64,000 nucleotides of DNA from Leptobrachium leishanense (GCA_009667805.1 CM019069.1:60753422-60817421); one strand, 5' to 3'; counted from the first letter of the stretch, positions 21,907-32,740 are shown. The notes: generated by a model not told the origin, from the letters alone. A program made the numbers and translations.

Positions 21907-23197
21907 CAGGGTTATTCAAAGAGAATCGAAAAGTCACCACACATTCGTGACTTTTCATGCTCTTCAAATCGGTGCGATTTGGCGATCCCATTTCGGTGAC
22001 CCTGCGGTGTATTCAGCAAGCACCACAGGGCAGGGAAAAGCCGCCACAAACCTGACGAACACTCACCGCAAAAGCCAGGCGACTGCACACCGAAACCGGC
22101 AAAAACATCTGGATTAACCCCGCCGAACACGCCGGAGAAACCCAAGCAGGAGCCGATCAGAGCGCAGAGCAGCCGCCGGAAAAAGCCGACACCGCAGACG
22201 AATGGAGTGAAAAAAAATTACAGTACGCTTGGATGTTTGAAAAGTGAAACGCTGTTTGAAAGAAACTACAGAACGAAAATGTCTGAAATTGACATATTCG
22301 GCTGGGGTTAAACGAACGCAGTGCGAACGCGCGTGCAGCCGCACTTTATTACAGCCGTAGTAGCAGCAAATGACGTCCATTGACAGCCAATATACGAAGT
22401 ACGGCCGCACGAAAGTTCAGCCGCGCAACGCAAGCGGCAAACGAACGCATTTTTTTGAGAACGTAGAACCGCTAGTACTGAAGCACAGAGTGCGCTGCGT
22501 CGGCATAGCAGTATGATTAGGAGACGTCAGACGCTGCACATGTCCGGTCAACATCACGTCCATTTATTTTTAATAGCTCCGTCAAAAATCACGCATGAAA
22601 ATGCGCATCGTATGACCGCTTTCGCGTCTTCCGTGAAAAAATACGTTGATGCGTTCGGACGCACTTTTTTACGGACGATGCGAAAAATTTGTTCGTCTGA
22701 CCCTAGCCTAAGATCCAATGAATGATAATAAAAAGGGCTGTTACAGAAAAAAGAAAAAACCATTTTACTAAAAAAACGGAAAAAAAAAATCGCAAAAAAA
22801 TCCCAAACATGCCTAAAAGATTCTAAAAATAAAGAAACTTTTTACTGCAGAAAATTATAATAAACGGTTTTATTAGATATTTAATTAAAACGGGAATATT
22901 TTTAACATTGAAGCCTATGGGATTCTCCTGAATAAACCTGTCGAATGAAGCAACCGAATGGCAGGGCTTTTCAGCAACTTTTCTCAGCTGTTTTGTGTTC
23001 TCTGAATAGACGAAGCATTGCTTCTCTATGGGGATTTCACTGCCCTCGAACAGGCATCGTATGTGCAGGCAATTCGCCAACATTTGGAAAACTGCCTGCT
23101 CTCTGTATAGCCGAATGGCCAGGAAAGGTAACCGTACGCTGAATTTCAGTGTTTGGTTACCTTTCGGCCCCAAATCGGAGCTCTTTGAATAACCCTG
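21907..23197. mobile_element. Family C MITE, copy C2 with nested MITE
   Basis: Left end CAGGGTTATTCAAAGAG and right end CTCTTTGAATAACCCTG, with ATA on both sides (21904-21906, 23198-23200). A family B MITE (22300-22708) is nested near GACATAT. The interior matches C1, C3 and C4. It is non-coding, 1,291 bp including the nested element. Confidence 0.8.
22300..22708. mobile_element. Harbinger-type MITE, family B (B5), nested in C2
   Basis: The left end GGCTGGGGTTAAACGAACGC is slightly mutated; the right end is TTCGTCTGACCCTAGCC followed by TAA. The interior has GTCCGGTCAACATCACGTCC and AATGCGCATCGTATGACCGC. It is non-coding. Confidence 0.8.
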
Positions 23198-23229
23198 ATA
23201 GATACAGTGTAAAAAAAATTGTAATCTCT

Positions 23230-23915
23230 CAGGGTTATTCAAAGAGCTCCGAATTGCCCTGCCATTCGGTGGTTTAATTCGACAGGTTTATTCAGGCGAA
23301 TCCCATAGGCTTCAATGTTAAAAATATTCCCCTTTTAATTCAATATCTAATAAAACTTTTATTATAATATTCTGCAGTAAAGAGTGTCTTTATTTTTAGA
23401 TTTTTTTGGATTGTTTTTAGGCATTTTTTTGGCAAAATGTTTTTTCCGTTTTCTTTTCTTTTAAATTGTTTTTCTGTCACAGCCCTTTTTATTATTATCA
23501 TTCATTGGATCTTATATGTAAATTTCAGACATTTTCGTTCAGTAGTTTCTTTGCAAACAGCGTTTCACTTTTAAAACATTCAAGCGTACTGTTTTTTTTT
23601 TTTTTTTACTCCGTTCGTCTGCGGTGTCGGGTTTTTCCGACGGCTGCTCTGCGCTCTCATCGGCTCGTGTTTCTCCGGCATGTTCGGCGGGGTTAATCCA
23701 GATGTTTTTGCGGGTTTCGGTGTGCATTCGCCTGGGTTTTGTGGTGAGTGTCCGTCAGGTTTGCGGCGGCTTTTCCCTGCACTTCGACGGCCCTGTGGTG
23801 CTTGCTGAATACACCGCAGGGTCGCCGAAATGGGATCGCCAAATCGCACCAAATTGAAGAGAACGAAAAGTCACCGAACGTGCCGTGACTTTTCGATTCT
23901 CTTTGAATAACCCTG
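23230..23915. mobile_element. Family C MITE, copy C3
   Basis: Ends CAGGGTTATTCAAAGAG and CTCTTTGAATAACCCTG, with TCT on both sides (23227-23229, 23916-23918), 686 bp, not interrupted. This makes it the best reference copy of the family. Only 32 bp separate it from C2, so the two form a tandem pair. It is non-coding. Confidence 0.85.
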
Positions 23916-23918
23916 TCT

Positions 23919-24366
23919 TATTTTGAATTCCTTGCACAGAGATAAAACTTAAAATTTCATGAGCAAAACTGACGGCTGGAAAAATGATATCCAATCAACT
24001 GGAAATAAAGTGCCATGATCTGATAGGTTAATAAAACCAAAAAAAAAACCTAGGCGGAAGTTATCAAAATACCGCAGCAGCAGTTTCACGCTGCAGATTT
24101 CCTGTGCTTAACCATTAAAGACTTCCGACCGAGAAAACCAGGATATGAAACCACAAAACAAAAATCTTCTTTTTTTTTTTAATGAACCTGTTAGGATCTC
24201 CGACTGCATTTATTTAGTTTTACTTTCCTTGCATTGGGAAAAGCAAGTACCTGCAGGCGTGTGACAGCCCGTCAGTGGTGTCTGCACACCTCTCAGCAGC
24301 TTTCCACGCAGGAAACGGCTTTGAGCTGATATTTTGGAAATTCTTCCCGTCGGTCGTGTTTATGTC
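23919..24366. other. Non-coding stretch, nothing recognised
   Basis: Ordinary AT-rich DNA between two MITE clusters; no gene or repeat was supported. Confidence 0.45.
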
Positions 24367-24734
24367 TGAGGCTAGGGTCAGACGAACGCATTTTTCACGT
24401 TGTCCGTGAAAAAGTGCGTTCGAACAAATGGACGTATTTTTTCACGGAAATACGAAATAGTGGTCATACGATGCGCATTTTCATCCGTGATTTCGTACGG
24501 ATCATCAATAAAACACTTTTGTGTCTGGACGTTATGTTGGCCGGACATTAGCAGCGTCTGACGTCTCCTAATCACGCACACACGCCTCTAGCGGGCGCAG
24601 CGCACTCTGTACGTCCGTACTAGCAGTATCACGTTCTCGAAAAAATGCGTTTATTTGCCGCTTGCGTTGCGCGGCCGCACTTTGTATATTGGCCGTCATT
24701 GGACGTCATTTGCTGCTACTACGGCCGTGATTTA

Positions 24735-25589
24735 GGCTGGGGTCAGACCAGCGCACTTTTATCGTGCGTTCTGGCGCACATAATTACGGCCGCACTAGCA
24801 GCAGATGACGGGCAATGACGGCCAATATATGAAGTACGGCCACACAAAAGTCCGGCCGTGCAACGCAAGTGGAATTTGAACGCATTTTTCTGAGAACGCT
24901 GAAACGCTAGTACTGACGTACTGAGTGCGCAGCTGCGGCATAGCGGCATGTGTGCGTGATTAGGAGATGTCAGACACTGCTAATGTCCAGCCTACATAAC
25001 GTCCAGACGCAAAAAGAGTTTAAGGCTAGGGTCAGACTAACGCATTTTTCACGTTGTCCGTGAAAAAGTGCGTTCGAACGAATGGACTTATTTTTTCACG
25101 GAATACGCAATAGCGGTCATACGATGCGCAGTTTCATCCGTGATTTTGTACGGATCATTCAATAAAACACTTTTTGCGTCTGGACGTGATGTTGGCCGGA
25201 CATTAGCAGCGTCTGACGTCTCCTAATCACGCACACACCCGCTAGCGGACGCAGCGCACTCTGTACGTCAGTACTAGTGGTTTCACGTTCTCAAAAAATG
25301 CGTTTGTTTGCCGCCTGCGTTGCGCGCCCGCACTTTTGTGCGACCGTACTTCGTATATTGGCCGTCATTGCCCGGCATCTGCTGCTAGCACGGCCGTGAT
25401 TATGTGCGGCTGCACGCGCGTTCGCACTGCCTCAGTCTGACCCTAGCCTTATTGTCGATCCGTACAAAATCACGCCCGAAAATGCGCGTCGTCTGACCGT
25501 TTTTGCGCATTCCGTGAAAAAATATGTCAATGCGTTCGGACGCACTTTTTCACGTTCGCAGGGAAAAATGCTTTCGTCTGACCCTAGCC
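24735..25589. mobile_element. Harbinger-type MITE, family B (B7), nested in B6
   Basis: It starts GGCTGGGGTCAGACCAGCGC after TTA (24732-24734) and ends GTCTGACCCTAGCC before TAA (25590-25592). It is interrupted in its middle, between CGCAAAAAGAGTT and TTGTCGATCCGTACAAAATC, by B8. It lies 45 bp inside the right end of B6. Confidence 0.85.
25024..25448. mobile_element. Harbinger-type MITE, family B (B8), innermost of triple nest
   Basis: GGCTAGGGTCAGACTAACGC to CTCAGTCTGACCCTAGCC, flanked by TAA and TTA, 425 bp. It is very similar to B4 (19437-19861), including the unusual CACTGCCTCAGTCTGACCC end, so B4 and B8 are probably close relatives. Confidence 0.85.
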
Positions 25590-25640
25590 TAAGTGCGGCT
25601 GCACGAGCGTTCGCACTGCGTTCGTCTGACCCTAGCCTAA

Positions 25641-26057
25641 GGCTGGGGTCAGACTAACGTATTTTTAACGTGCGTTCTGGCGCACTTAATCATGGCCGCA
25701 GTAGCAGCAAATGACGGGCAATGACGGCCAATATACGAAGTACGGCCGCACGAAAGTCCGGCCGCGCAACGCAAGCGGCAAACAAACGCATTTTTTCGAG
25801 AACGCAGAACTGCTAGTACTGACATACAGAATGCGCTTCGCCCGCATAGCGGCGTGTGTGCGTGATTAGATGTCTGACGTCTCCTAATGTCCAGCCTACA
25901 TAACGTCCAGACGCAAAAAGTGTTTTATTGATGATCCGTAAAAAAATCACGCACGAAAATGCGTGTCGTCTGACCGTTTTCGGCATTCCATGAAAAAATG
26001 CGTTCGGACGCACATTTTGACGGTCGCTGCGAATAATGCGTTCGTTTGACCCTAGCC
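25641..26057. mobile_element. Harbinger-type MITE, family B (B9), head-to-tail with B6
   Basis: GGCTGGGGTCAGACTAACG starts directly after the TAA that ends B6. The element ends GTTTGACCCTAGCC before TAA (26058-26060). The two neighbours share a single TAA, which suggests insertion into the target site of the older copy. It is non-coding. Confidence 0.85.
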
Positions 26058-26271
26058 TAAATCATTTGTTCGCAGTCGCTGAGCTGGCGATTATATCGGG
26101 AAAATAACAATTTCAGTAGTTATTCGCTCAGCGAATTGGAAGGGAAGATGTTTATTTTAGGCTTAAATAGCTGATTATTTTGGCCAAAAAATTCGCATTT
26201 CTCGTCCATTCGTGACTCAATGTTTTCTAAAATAAATTATTAGAGGATGGTACGCGTACAATAACTTACTA

Positions 26272-26407
26272 CAGGAGTCAGAAAACTTGGCCCTCCAGAT
26301 GTGATGGAACTACATTTCCCATGAGGCTCATCCAACCTAATAGGTGGCTGAGCTTCATGGGAGATGTAGTTACAAAACATCTGGAGGGTCGACGTTTCTG
26401 ACTCCTG
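26272..26407. mobile_element. hAT-type MITE (family E), 136 bp
   Basis: CAGGAGTCAGAAA and TTTCTGACTCCTG are inverted ends. The interior is a hairpin, with CCCTCCAGATGTGATGGAAC mirrored by CATCTGGAGGG. The 8-bp duplication ACTTACTA / ACTTACTG (7 of 8) indicates hAT. Decayed relatives lie at 32950-33075, 33610-33670, 45980-46100 and 55160-55275. Confidence 0.75.
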
Positions 26408-26422
26408 ACTTACTGTGACGTA

Positions 26423-26830
26423 AGGGGCGAACTTGTTACCAAATTGCACCAAACGGTGAATTACCGTACGGTGCAATTTCGTGGCAGTTCGTCTATTCAC
26501 TAAGCTGTCAGTTGGCCAAATACTAGTGAATTGACAACGAAATACAGTGTAGTTCAACACAGAGCAGCGATTTTCTGCAGCAGCAAAATTGTCCCATAGG
26601 GTCCCCTAGGGAAGTAATGGTTAATCTATCCAGGGAACGCCGAACAGCACCGAGGTTTCAGTGAAATGCCCTGATTTTTGGTGAGTCAGTTCAAAAGGCG
26701 AATCCCAGAGGATACAATGTAAATAAATATTATAATTTTTATATTCAGCCATTTATTTGTTTTCTTTTTCAGCAAACTGTCTTTTATCTATTTATTTTTT
26801 GGAACACCTTTTTGGATTTGTTTTTTTTGA
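26423..26830. mobile_element. Decayed family C-related MITE
   Basis: GCACCAAACGGTGAATTACC and GGGAAGTAATGGTTAATCTA match the AGGGGTTATTC-type copies at 51612 and 56558. Neither terminus is intact, so the limits are approximate. Confidence 0.55.
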
Positions 26831-26989
26831 AAACCAGGGTTGGGAAACACTGTAACTCATTGAGGCAACCCCTAGGAATTCCTCCTTGTCCAAAGAAATT
26901 ATCCCCTTGCTGCAAAGTATGAATACTGCATTCGACAGGGCAGTACTTTGTCTTGCGTTGCTCATCAACATGAAGAAGTGATCACGTCG

Positions 26990-27561
26990 CTACGAAAACT
27001 TGAGAGGGCTTTTACACCCATTTCCCCAAATGCAGCAAGGAACTCTGGGTAGGATATGCAAATGAATCGGTCTCACTTTTTTTGCATCCTGGATCTGTTA
27101 TTACAAAGAACCCTTAAATCAATGCCATGCCGTACTATATGGCTTTTCTTAGCAGAGATCAGGTTTATGCGACTGGTCAAATGTATGCAACTGGTCAACT
27201 ATATATATATATATACAGATAGATTTGTGTGTGTATATAAATGTATTACATACATTCATGAATAAATATGCATCTTCTGTGGATTCTGTGTGTATATATA
27301 TATATATATATATGAGACAGAGGTCATTTGCATATCTTACCCAGAATTCCTTGCTGCATATGGGGAATGTGACACAGGAGCTCTGGGATGCAATTCTTTG
27401 AATTGCTGTGATGTGCGGGTGGCTTCTGCAATATTAAACACACTTTTGATAGTGTGGAGGCTTTTTGTCTCACTTTTAGTCCTTCACCACAACCCTTATA
27501 GACACTATATATATATATATATTACATATGTTCATGAATATATATGCGTTATATATAGATT

Positions 27562-27592
<31 letters not shown>

Positions 27593-27802
27593 GTACTTAT
27601 ATATGTTCATGAATATATATGCGTTATATATATATATATATATAGATTTGTGTGTGTGTGTGTATATATATATGTACTTATATATGTTCATGAATATATA
27701 TGCGTTATATATATATATATATAGATTTGTGTGTGTGTATATATATATATGTACTTATATATGTTCATGAATATATATGCGTTATATATATATATATAGA
27801 TT

Positions 27803-27837
<35 letters not shown>

Positions 27838-28071
27838 GTACTTATATATGTTCATGAATATATATGCATGTCTTTACATTCTGTATGTGCATATGTTGTG
27901 GTGGAGGACAAAAAGTGAGATAAAAAGCCTCCACACTATAAGTTATGTTTATTATTGCAGAAGCCACTTGCACATACCCAGAATTCCTTGCTGCATATGG
28001 GGAATGTGGCACAGGAGCTCTGGGATGCAATTCATTGAATTGCTGTGATGTGCAGGTGGCTTCTGCAATAA
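26990..28071. repeat. Inverted/direct repeat complex upstream of fzd7
   Basis: A block like ACCCAGAATTCCTTGCTGCA is present three times: inverted at about 27028-27064 and direct at 27340 and 27976. The last copy is a small MITE-like unit (27954-28069) with ATTGCAGAAGCCACTTGCAC mirrored by its own right end. GTGTGGAGGCTTTTT...CACCACAA (27457-27493) and its complement (27896-27938) flank the minisatellite, so the whole can fold as a large hairpin. It is non-coding. Confidence 0.7.
27505..27870. repeat. AT/GT-rich minisatellite, about 75-87-bp units
   Basis: TTCATGAATATATATGC recurs at 27531, 27606, 27687, 27764 and 27851, with runs of (TA)n, (GT)n and TGTACTTATATATG between. Units differ mainly in microsatellite length. 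The open frames through it (YIYIYI-type peptides) are artefacts of the repeat. Confidence 0.85.
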
Positions 28072-28410
28072 TATATACATACACACATATATACGTATGT
28101 GTCTTTACATGTTCTATGTATGTATATGTTTCTGTGTGTACAGGTGTGGTTCTTGAATGTATGTCCTTCACAGGTATCCAAGCTTGTGAATCCTGCAGCT
28201 GATTGGTGAAAAGCTGACCAGGTTGAGGTGAAGGTGTTTGAAACAATGTGATGTTGTCCCAGTGGGTTTTATTGACTATTGTAAACTTTCCTATTGGTGC
28301 TGATTCTCCCCCCCCCCCCCCACCACACACACACACACACTTTCCAAACCTCGGAGTTTCACTACACATGCTGCCCCTCTCTCCCTCCCTCCCCCTCAGG
28401 GAGCCCCTCG

Positions 28411-28774
28411 CTTTGTTCAGATTCCAGCGCCCTCCTTCTCTCTTTTACCTTCCTTTGCCCCAATTCCCAAGCGACCAATCACAGCCTGAGGCTGTAGAAA
28501 AACAAAGCAGGCTATTGGCTGGCAGACCGAGCTGCCACCGCCCCCCTCCTCGCGCCCAGGCTGAGGGTTTGTGAATGGTCTGGAGAAAGGCAGAAGGAAT
28601 AGGTGTAGTGGGCGGGGCCGCGTGGAGGGGATTGGCGGAGACTCCGCCCCATTCAGCAAAGCCTGCTTCTCTTATAAGAAGACTGTGGGGGCACGCGGGG
28701 TCCGTAGTGCTGCCGCTGCTGCCGCCGCCTGTGATTGGTTGAAGCGAGTTCTCTGGAACGCTCAAGTAACAAAG
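28411..28774 (+). promoter_or_regulatory. fzd7: fzd7 core promoter region
   Basis: The region just upstream of fzd7 becomes GC-rich. It carries CCAAT at 28475, inverted CCAAT (ATTGG) at 28514, 28631 and 28734, GC boxes GGCGGGGC at 28611 and CCGCCCC at 28644, and a TATA-like TATAAG at 28673. The last would place the start of transcription near 28700 and give a 5' UTR of about 330 nt. CTTTGTT or its complement AACAAAG, the core bound by TCF/LEF and SOX factors, occurs at 28411, 28501 and 28768. Motifs are seen; function is inferred. Confidence 0.55.
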
Positions 28775-28841
28775 TTGAAACGGACGCTCGGGCAGTGGAA
28801 TCAGCGGCTGGGATTCGCGCGTACTGCAGGACGCCTGCTTC

Positions 28842-28955
28842 ATGTGGGCTCTCCCCGCGGCCGGGAGGCAGCCGGAGCCTGGGTTTACCCATCGCGGCGA
28901 GGATCTAGCAGGCGAGACCAGCGCTCCAGGTCGGCTGCTCCCTCCACTCATCTAG
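28842..28955 (+). promoter_or_regulatory. Upstream open reading frame in the fzd7 5' UTR
   Basis: An ATG at 28842 opens a 37-codon frame ending at TAG 28953-28955, 77 nt before the fzd7 start and in a different frame. Its context is weak (C at -3, T at +4), so many ribosomes would be expected to scan past. If the transcription start is near 28700, it lies in the mRNA and could dampen translation. No coding function is claimed. Confidence 0.45.
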
Positions 28956-29032
28956 CGCCCCCTGCTGGCCGCCTGCAAGGAGCGCCCCGCGTACCACTTG
29001 TTGCAGGATCTGGGCGCTGTGATCGGCTCAGC

Positions 29033-30685
29033 ATGGCGCTGTGTGCCGGCATCGTGCTGACCCTGCTCCTCGGACTCGGCCCGCTCAGCTCGGCTGCCCA
29101 ACCATACCACGGGGAGAAAGGGATCTCTGTACCGGATCACGGCTTCTGTCAGCCCATCTCCATCCCCCTGTGCACAGACATCGCCTACAACCAGACTATC
29201 ATGCCCAACCTGCTGGGCCACACCAACCAGGAGGACGCCGGGCTGGAGGTGCACCAGTTCTACCCACTGGTGAAGGTGCAGTGTTCAGCTGAGCTGCGCT
29301 TCTTCCTGTGCTCCATGTACGCGCCGGTGTGCACCGTGCTGGAGCAGGCCATCCCACCGTGTCGCTCGCTCTGCGAACGGGCTCGCCAGGGCTGCGAGGC
29401 CTTGATGAACAAGTTTGGCTTCCAGTGGCCGGAGAGACTGCGGTGCGAGAACTTCCCCGTACATGGGGGAGGCGAGATCTGTGTGGGGCAAAACCATTCC
29501 AACACGCCATCTGGACCCACTGCCAACCCAACGCCCTACCTGCCTGACCTCATCACCTTCCATCCGCACAACGGCCGAGGCTTCACCTGCCCCAGGCAGC
29601 TCAAAGTGCCCCCTTACCTGGGGTACCGCTTTCTGGGGGAGAAGGACTGCGGGGCGCCCTGCGAACCCTCCAAACCCAATGGACTCATGTACTTCAAAGA
29701 GGAGGAGATACGTTTTGCCCGTTTGTGGGTGGGCATCTGGGCCCTTCTGTGTGGCATCTCCACCTTGTTCACCGTACTCACTTACTTGGTGGACATGAGG
29801 CGCTTCAGCTACCCAGAGAGACCCATCATCTTCCTGTCCGGCTGTTACTTCATGGTGGCTGTGGCGTATGCCTCTGGCTTCCTTCTCAAGGAGAAAGCGG
29901 TGTGCCTGGACAGCTTCTCGGATGATACCTACCGTACCGTGGCGCAGGGCACCAAGAAAGAGGGCTGCACCATACTCTTTATGATCCTTTACTTCTTTGG
30001 TATGGCCAGCTCCATCTGGTGGGTCATCTTGTCCCTCACCTGGTTCCTCGCTGCCGGTATGAAGTGGGGCCACGAAGCCATCGAAGCAAACTCTCAGTAC
30101 TTCCATCTCGCGGCCTGGGCAGTGCCAGCTGTGAAGACCATCACCATCCTTGCCATGGGCAAAGTGGACGGCGATATTCTGAGTGGTGTATGCTACGTTG
30201 GCATCAACAGCGTGGACTCTTTACGTGGTTTCGTGTTGGCTCCTCTCTTCGTCTACCTGTTCATCGGCACTTCCTTTCTGCTGGCCGGCTTCGTGTCCCT
30301 ATTCCGCATCAGGACCATCATGAAGCACGACGGCACAAAGACCGAAAAGCTGGAGAAATTGATGGTGCGGATAGGCGTCTTTAGTGTGCTCTACACGGTG
30401 CCAGCCACCATCGTGTTGGCATGTTACTTCTACGAGCAGGCCTTCAGAGACTCCTGGGAGAAGACCTGGCTCATGCAGACCTGCAAGAGCTTTGCTGTGC
30501 CCTGTCCCAACCATAACTTTGCCCCCATGAGCCCAGACTTCACAGTCTTCATGATAAAGTACCTGATGACCATGATAGTAGGTATCACTTCCAGCTTTTG
30601 GATCTGGTCCGGTAAGACACTGCAGTCCTGGCGCCGGTTCTACCACCGGTTGAGTAACAATAGCAAGGGGGAGACCGCTGTATGA
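29033..30685 (+). CDS. fzd7: Frizzled-7, Wnt receptor
   Basis: A single open exon of 550 aa encodes a seven-pass Wnt receptor of the plasma membrane. Residues 1-22 form a signal peptide. The cysteine-rich Wnt-binding domain has its ten cysteines at 39, 47, 84, 93, 100, 110, 114, 121, 138 and 150, with N-glycosylation sequons at N53 and N154. A short linker follows, then seven membrane segments from about residue 231 on. The cytoplasmic KTLQSW motif (528-533) binds Dishevelled, and the tail ends ETAV, a PDZ ligand. The end [18 protein letters not shown] identifies FZD7 rather than FZD1 or FZD2, which end GETTV. The length is near Xenopus Fzd7 and shorter than the human 574 aa because of a shorter linker. 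ATG 29033 was chosen because it precedes the signal peptide and has a strong context (A at -3, G at +4); the frame stays open upstream by chance. FZD7 signals through beta-catenin and planar polarity pathways in the early embryo. Confidence 0.97.
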   Translation: MALCAGIVLTLLLGLGPLSSAAQPYHGEKGISVPDHGFCQPISIPLCTDIAYNQTIMPNLLGHTNQEDAGLEVHQFYPLVKVQCSAELRFFLCSMYAPVCTVLEQAIPPCRSLCERARQGCEALMNKFGFQWPERLRCENFPVHGGGEICVGQNHSNTPSGPTANPTPYLPDLITFHPHNGRGFTCPRQLKVPPYLGYRFLGEKDCGAPCEPSKPNGLMYFKEEEIRFARLWVGIWALLCGISTLFTVLTYLVDMRRFSYPERPIIFLSGCYFMVAVAYASGFLLKEKAVCLDSFSDDTYRTVAQGTKKEGCTILFMILYFFGMASSIWWVILSLTWFLAAGMKWGHEAIEANSQYFHLAAWAVPAVKTITILAMGKVDGDILSGVCYVGINSVDSLRGFVLAPLFVYLFIGTSFLLAGFVSLFRIRTIMKHDGTKTEKLEKLMVRIGVFSVLYTVPATIVLACYFYEQAFRDSWEKTWLMQTCKSFAVPCPNHNFAPMSPDFTVFMIKYLMTMIVGITSSFWIWSGKTLQSWRRFYHRLSNNSKGETAV

Positions 30686-32066
30686 ACCCATAGACTGCAG
30701 ACCCTTATAATGGGGCGTTTAAAAACCCCACAAACTATATATATTTTTAAAGACCCTGCTATTTACAATTTGGTACTCCTGGTCTTCCCTCAGACAACCC
30801 AGCTGACACGATGTATCCTCTCGGAAGGACAATACCCTGTGAAGTCTGCGATCATGGACTGGACTAGAACTGTTGGCGTTTTTTACTATATATTTTTTTA
30901 TAACCTGTTTTTACGGATATATAGATATTTTTCCCAGCAGCTGGATATTCTTAAACTTCTGGTTGTCATCGGCCGGCAGTAAAGCAGTAATGTTTATTTT
31001 AATAATCCTTGCGCTATAGCTCGTCGTTCTGATATGACACATTTTAGGATTTAATCTTTTCCCCCTTTTTTATTTATTTCTTTCTCTGGGGAAAGCAGGA
31101 AAAAATGGTTATCCTTATCCAATCAGGCTGTCCGGTTACTCAAGGTTGCCTTTGGTAAACGGGTAAAAATAAATAAATCTGGAAGCCCTATCACTGTGCT
31201 GGTTACAGCAGAAGTGGGGGGGGGGGGAGAAAAAGGTGACATTCTTGCATTTGTCATTTACTCAGCTGCCAGTGGTAGGAGTTTTTGTTTTTTCTGTTTA
31301 CTTGCAGATCAAGGCTTGTGAATAGTAAATACTGGGTCCCTTAAGCACCCTGCAGGCAGTTAATTAAAAGTTCCCCCTGAAAAGGGGTCTTCACTTACCA
31401 GCAGCTGGGCAAATAGCGCCTTTTGGTGGACAGTCCCCTTCTGCTATGTCAACAAGGTATGCCAAGCCACATACTTTAATGCACACTTTTATTCTCTTAC
31501 TACCAGCAATATCATGCAAGCTGTCTTTTTTTTTTTTTTTTTTTTTTTTCTTGTTTGGTGTTTTTTAAATTTTTATTCCCTTTAAAAAAACAAGTGAAGA
31601 CCTATTAGTTGCTCTACTCGCTGAATAGTAAGGGGTTAATGTTTTCTGCTTGGAACAAATTCCAAAGCTTCTCAGATCCCCAGTAGTAGCATCCAGCGGG
31701 GCCGGGCTGGTAGCAAAGCCGTGGCATCCTTAAATATTGAAGCAAAGCGTGGCAAAATTTACAAATAAATAAGACTTTGACAACTATTTGCACATGGTGT
31801 GTCAGAGCATTATTGTGTTGCTTTTGTAAAATCTTCAATATGGTTCTGCTGTACAAAGTGTTGCAGGCACTTACCATGCATTAAGTAACTGATTTGTGGG
31901 AGGAATATGTATTTTTTTAATTTTTTTTCTGCACCTGTAATCGGTACTAAAAGAAAAATGCCGATCTGGCAGAATAGATGTTACAAGCAAGCCCACCAAC
32001 TGGATTTTGTGTTAGTTTAACATTTTGTAAAGACGGCCCTGTAGTTCTCGTGACTTTTATTTGCAC

Positions 32067-32072
32067 AATAAA
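32067..32072 (+). terminator. Proximal poly(A) signal of fzd7
   Basis: AATAAA lies 1.38 kb after the stop codon, followed by a T-rich stretch (TTTTTTTTTTCTTCTC) that could act as the downstream element. It would give a shorter 3' UTR. Use is inferred. Confidence 0.5.
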
Positions 32073-32717
32073 AAATTAGTTTTTTTTTTTCTTCTCTAAA
32101 TAGAAACATGTTGTTCCTATAGTGTGTGTGCGGCTCCATATGCATCTTCCGAAGCTGCTATAGAGTATCCGATGACAGATTTTTTTTTTTTCTTTTTTCT
32201 AGACTCTCTAAAAGTCTAAAAGCATTTTATTTAATCTAGTACTGTAGGAAGTTCTCAGTGACTTTAATATTTGTGGTGCCACGGCCGATAACTGTCAGTC
32301 TTGCTGATATTTTCAAATAATATGATTAGCGCAAAGACTGGATGGAAATTGAATCCAGATTTTACAATTTAAGCAAAGTCTGGCGTAGCAGCCCTTTCCT
32401 GCTCCTCTGCAATATCCAAACTTTTTTTCTTTTTTTTTTTTTTACATCTCTTGTACTTATTGCTGCATATTGTGTAATTTGAAATTCAAATACTGCGTAT
32501 GGCCACTTTTTTTTTTTTTTAAAGATTATTTTAATAGGGGTTTTCTGATGTGCATATGACACGATCAACAGATGAAGACTAAATGTTATATATTTTTCTT
32601 TGTAAATATCTCCATTTTTGTACGAAGATATATATGTATTTATGTTTCTACTTTTTTTTTTTCCTTTTTTTTAAATGGCCGCGGTGCCTCCACTTTATCT
32701 CATGTAAATATCACCTG

Positions 32718-32723
32718 AATAAA
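32718..32723 (+). terminator. Distal poly(A) signal of fzd7
   Basis: AATAAA is followed within 30 nt by GT-rich CCTGTGTTGTCTGGGT, the classical cleavage-site arrangement. It is the more convincing of the two signals and sets the probable mRNA end near 32740. Confidence 0.6.
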
Positions 32724-32740
32724 CACCTACCTTTTTAGGT

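Larger units (their letters stand above)
24370..25637. mobile_element. Harbinger-type MITE, family B (B6), outermost of a triple nest
   Basis: The left end GGCTAGGGTCAGACGAACGC (24370) and right end CGTTCGTCTGACCCTAGCC (25637, then TAA) belong to one element. Its sequence breaks at CGTGATTTA (24734) and resumes at GTGCGGCTGCACGAGCG (25593). B7 fills the gap and itself contains B8. The left flank (TGA) no longer matches the right flank. Confidence 0.8.
30686..32740 (+). other. fzd7: fzd7 3' untranslated region
   Basis: About 2 kb follows the stop codon. It is AT-rich with long T-runs (about 31528-31549, 32428-32443 and 32508-32520) and AU-rich stretches such as TTTATTTATTTC near 31071, which can mark unstable mRNA. 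No gene or MITE interrupts it, in contrast to the flanks. The end is set by the distal poly(A) signal. Confidence 0.6.

Noticed and set aside
27290..27918. Frames of Tyr-Ile repeats
   Set aside because: They are translations of (TA)n/(GT)n minisatellite DNA.
28571..29032. Open frame extending fzd7 by 154 codons upstream of the called start
   Set aside because: It starts with a non-ATG codon, runs through CCAAT, GC and TATA-like motifs, and would place a basic low-complexity stretch before a normal signal peptide. Frizzled-7 proteins begin with the signal peptide.
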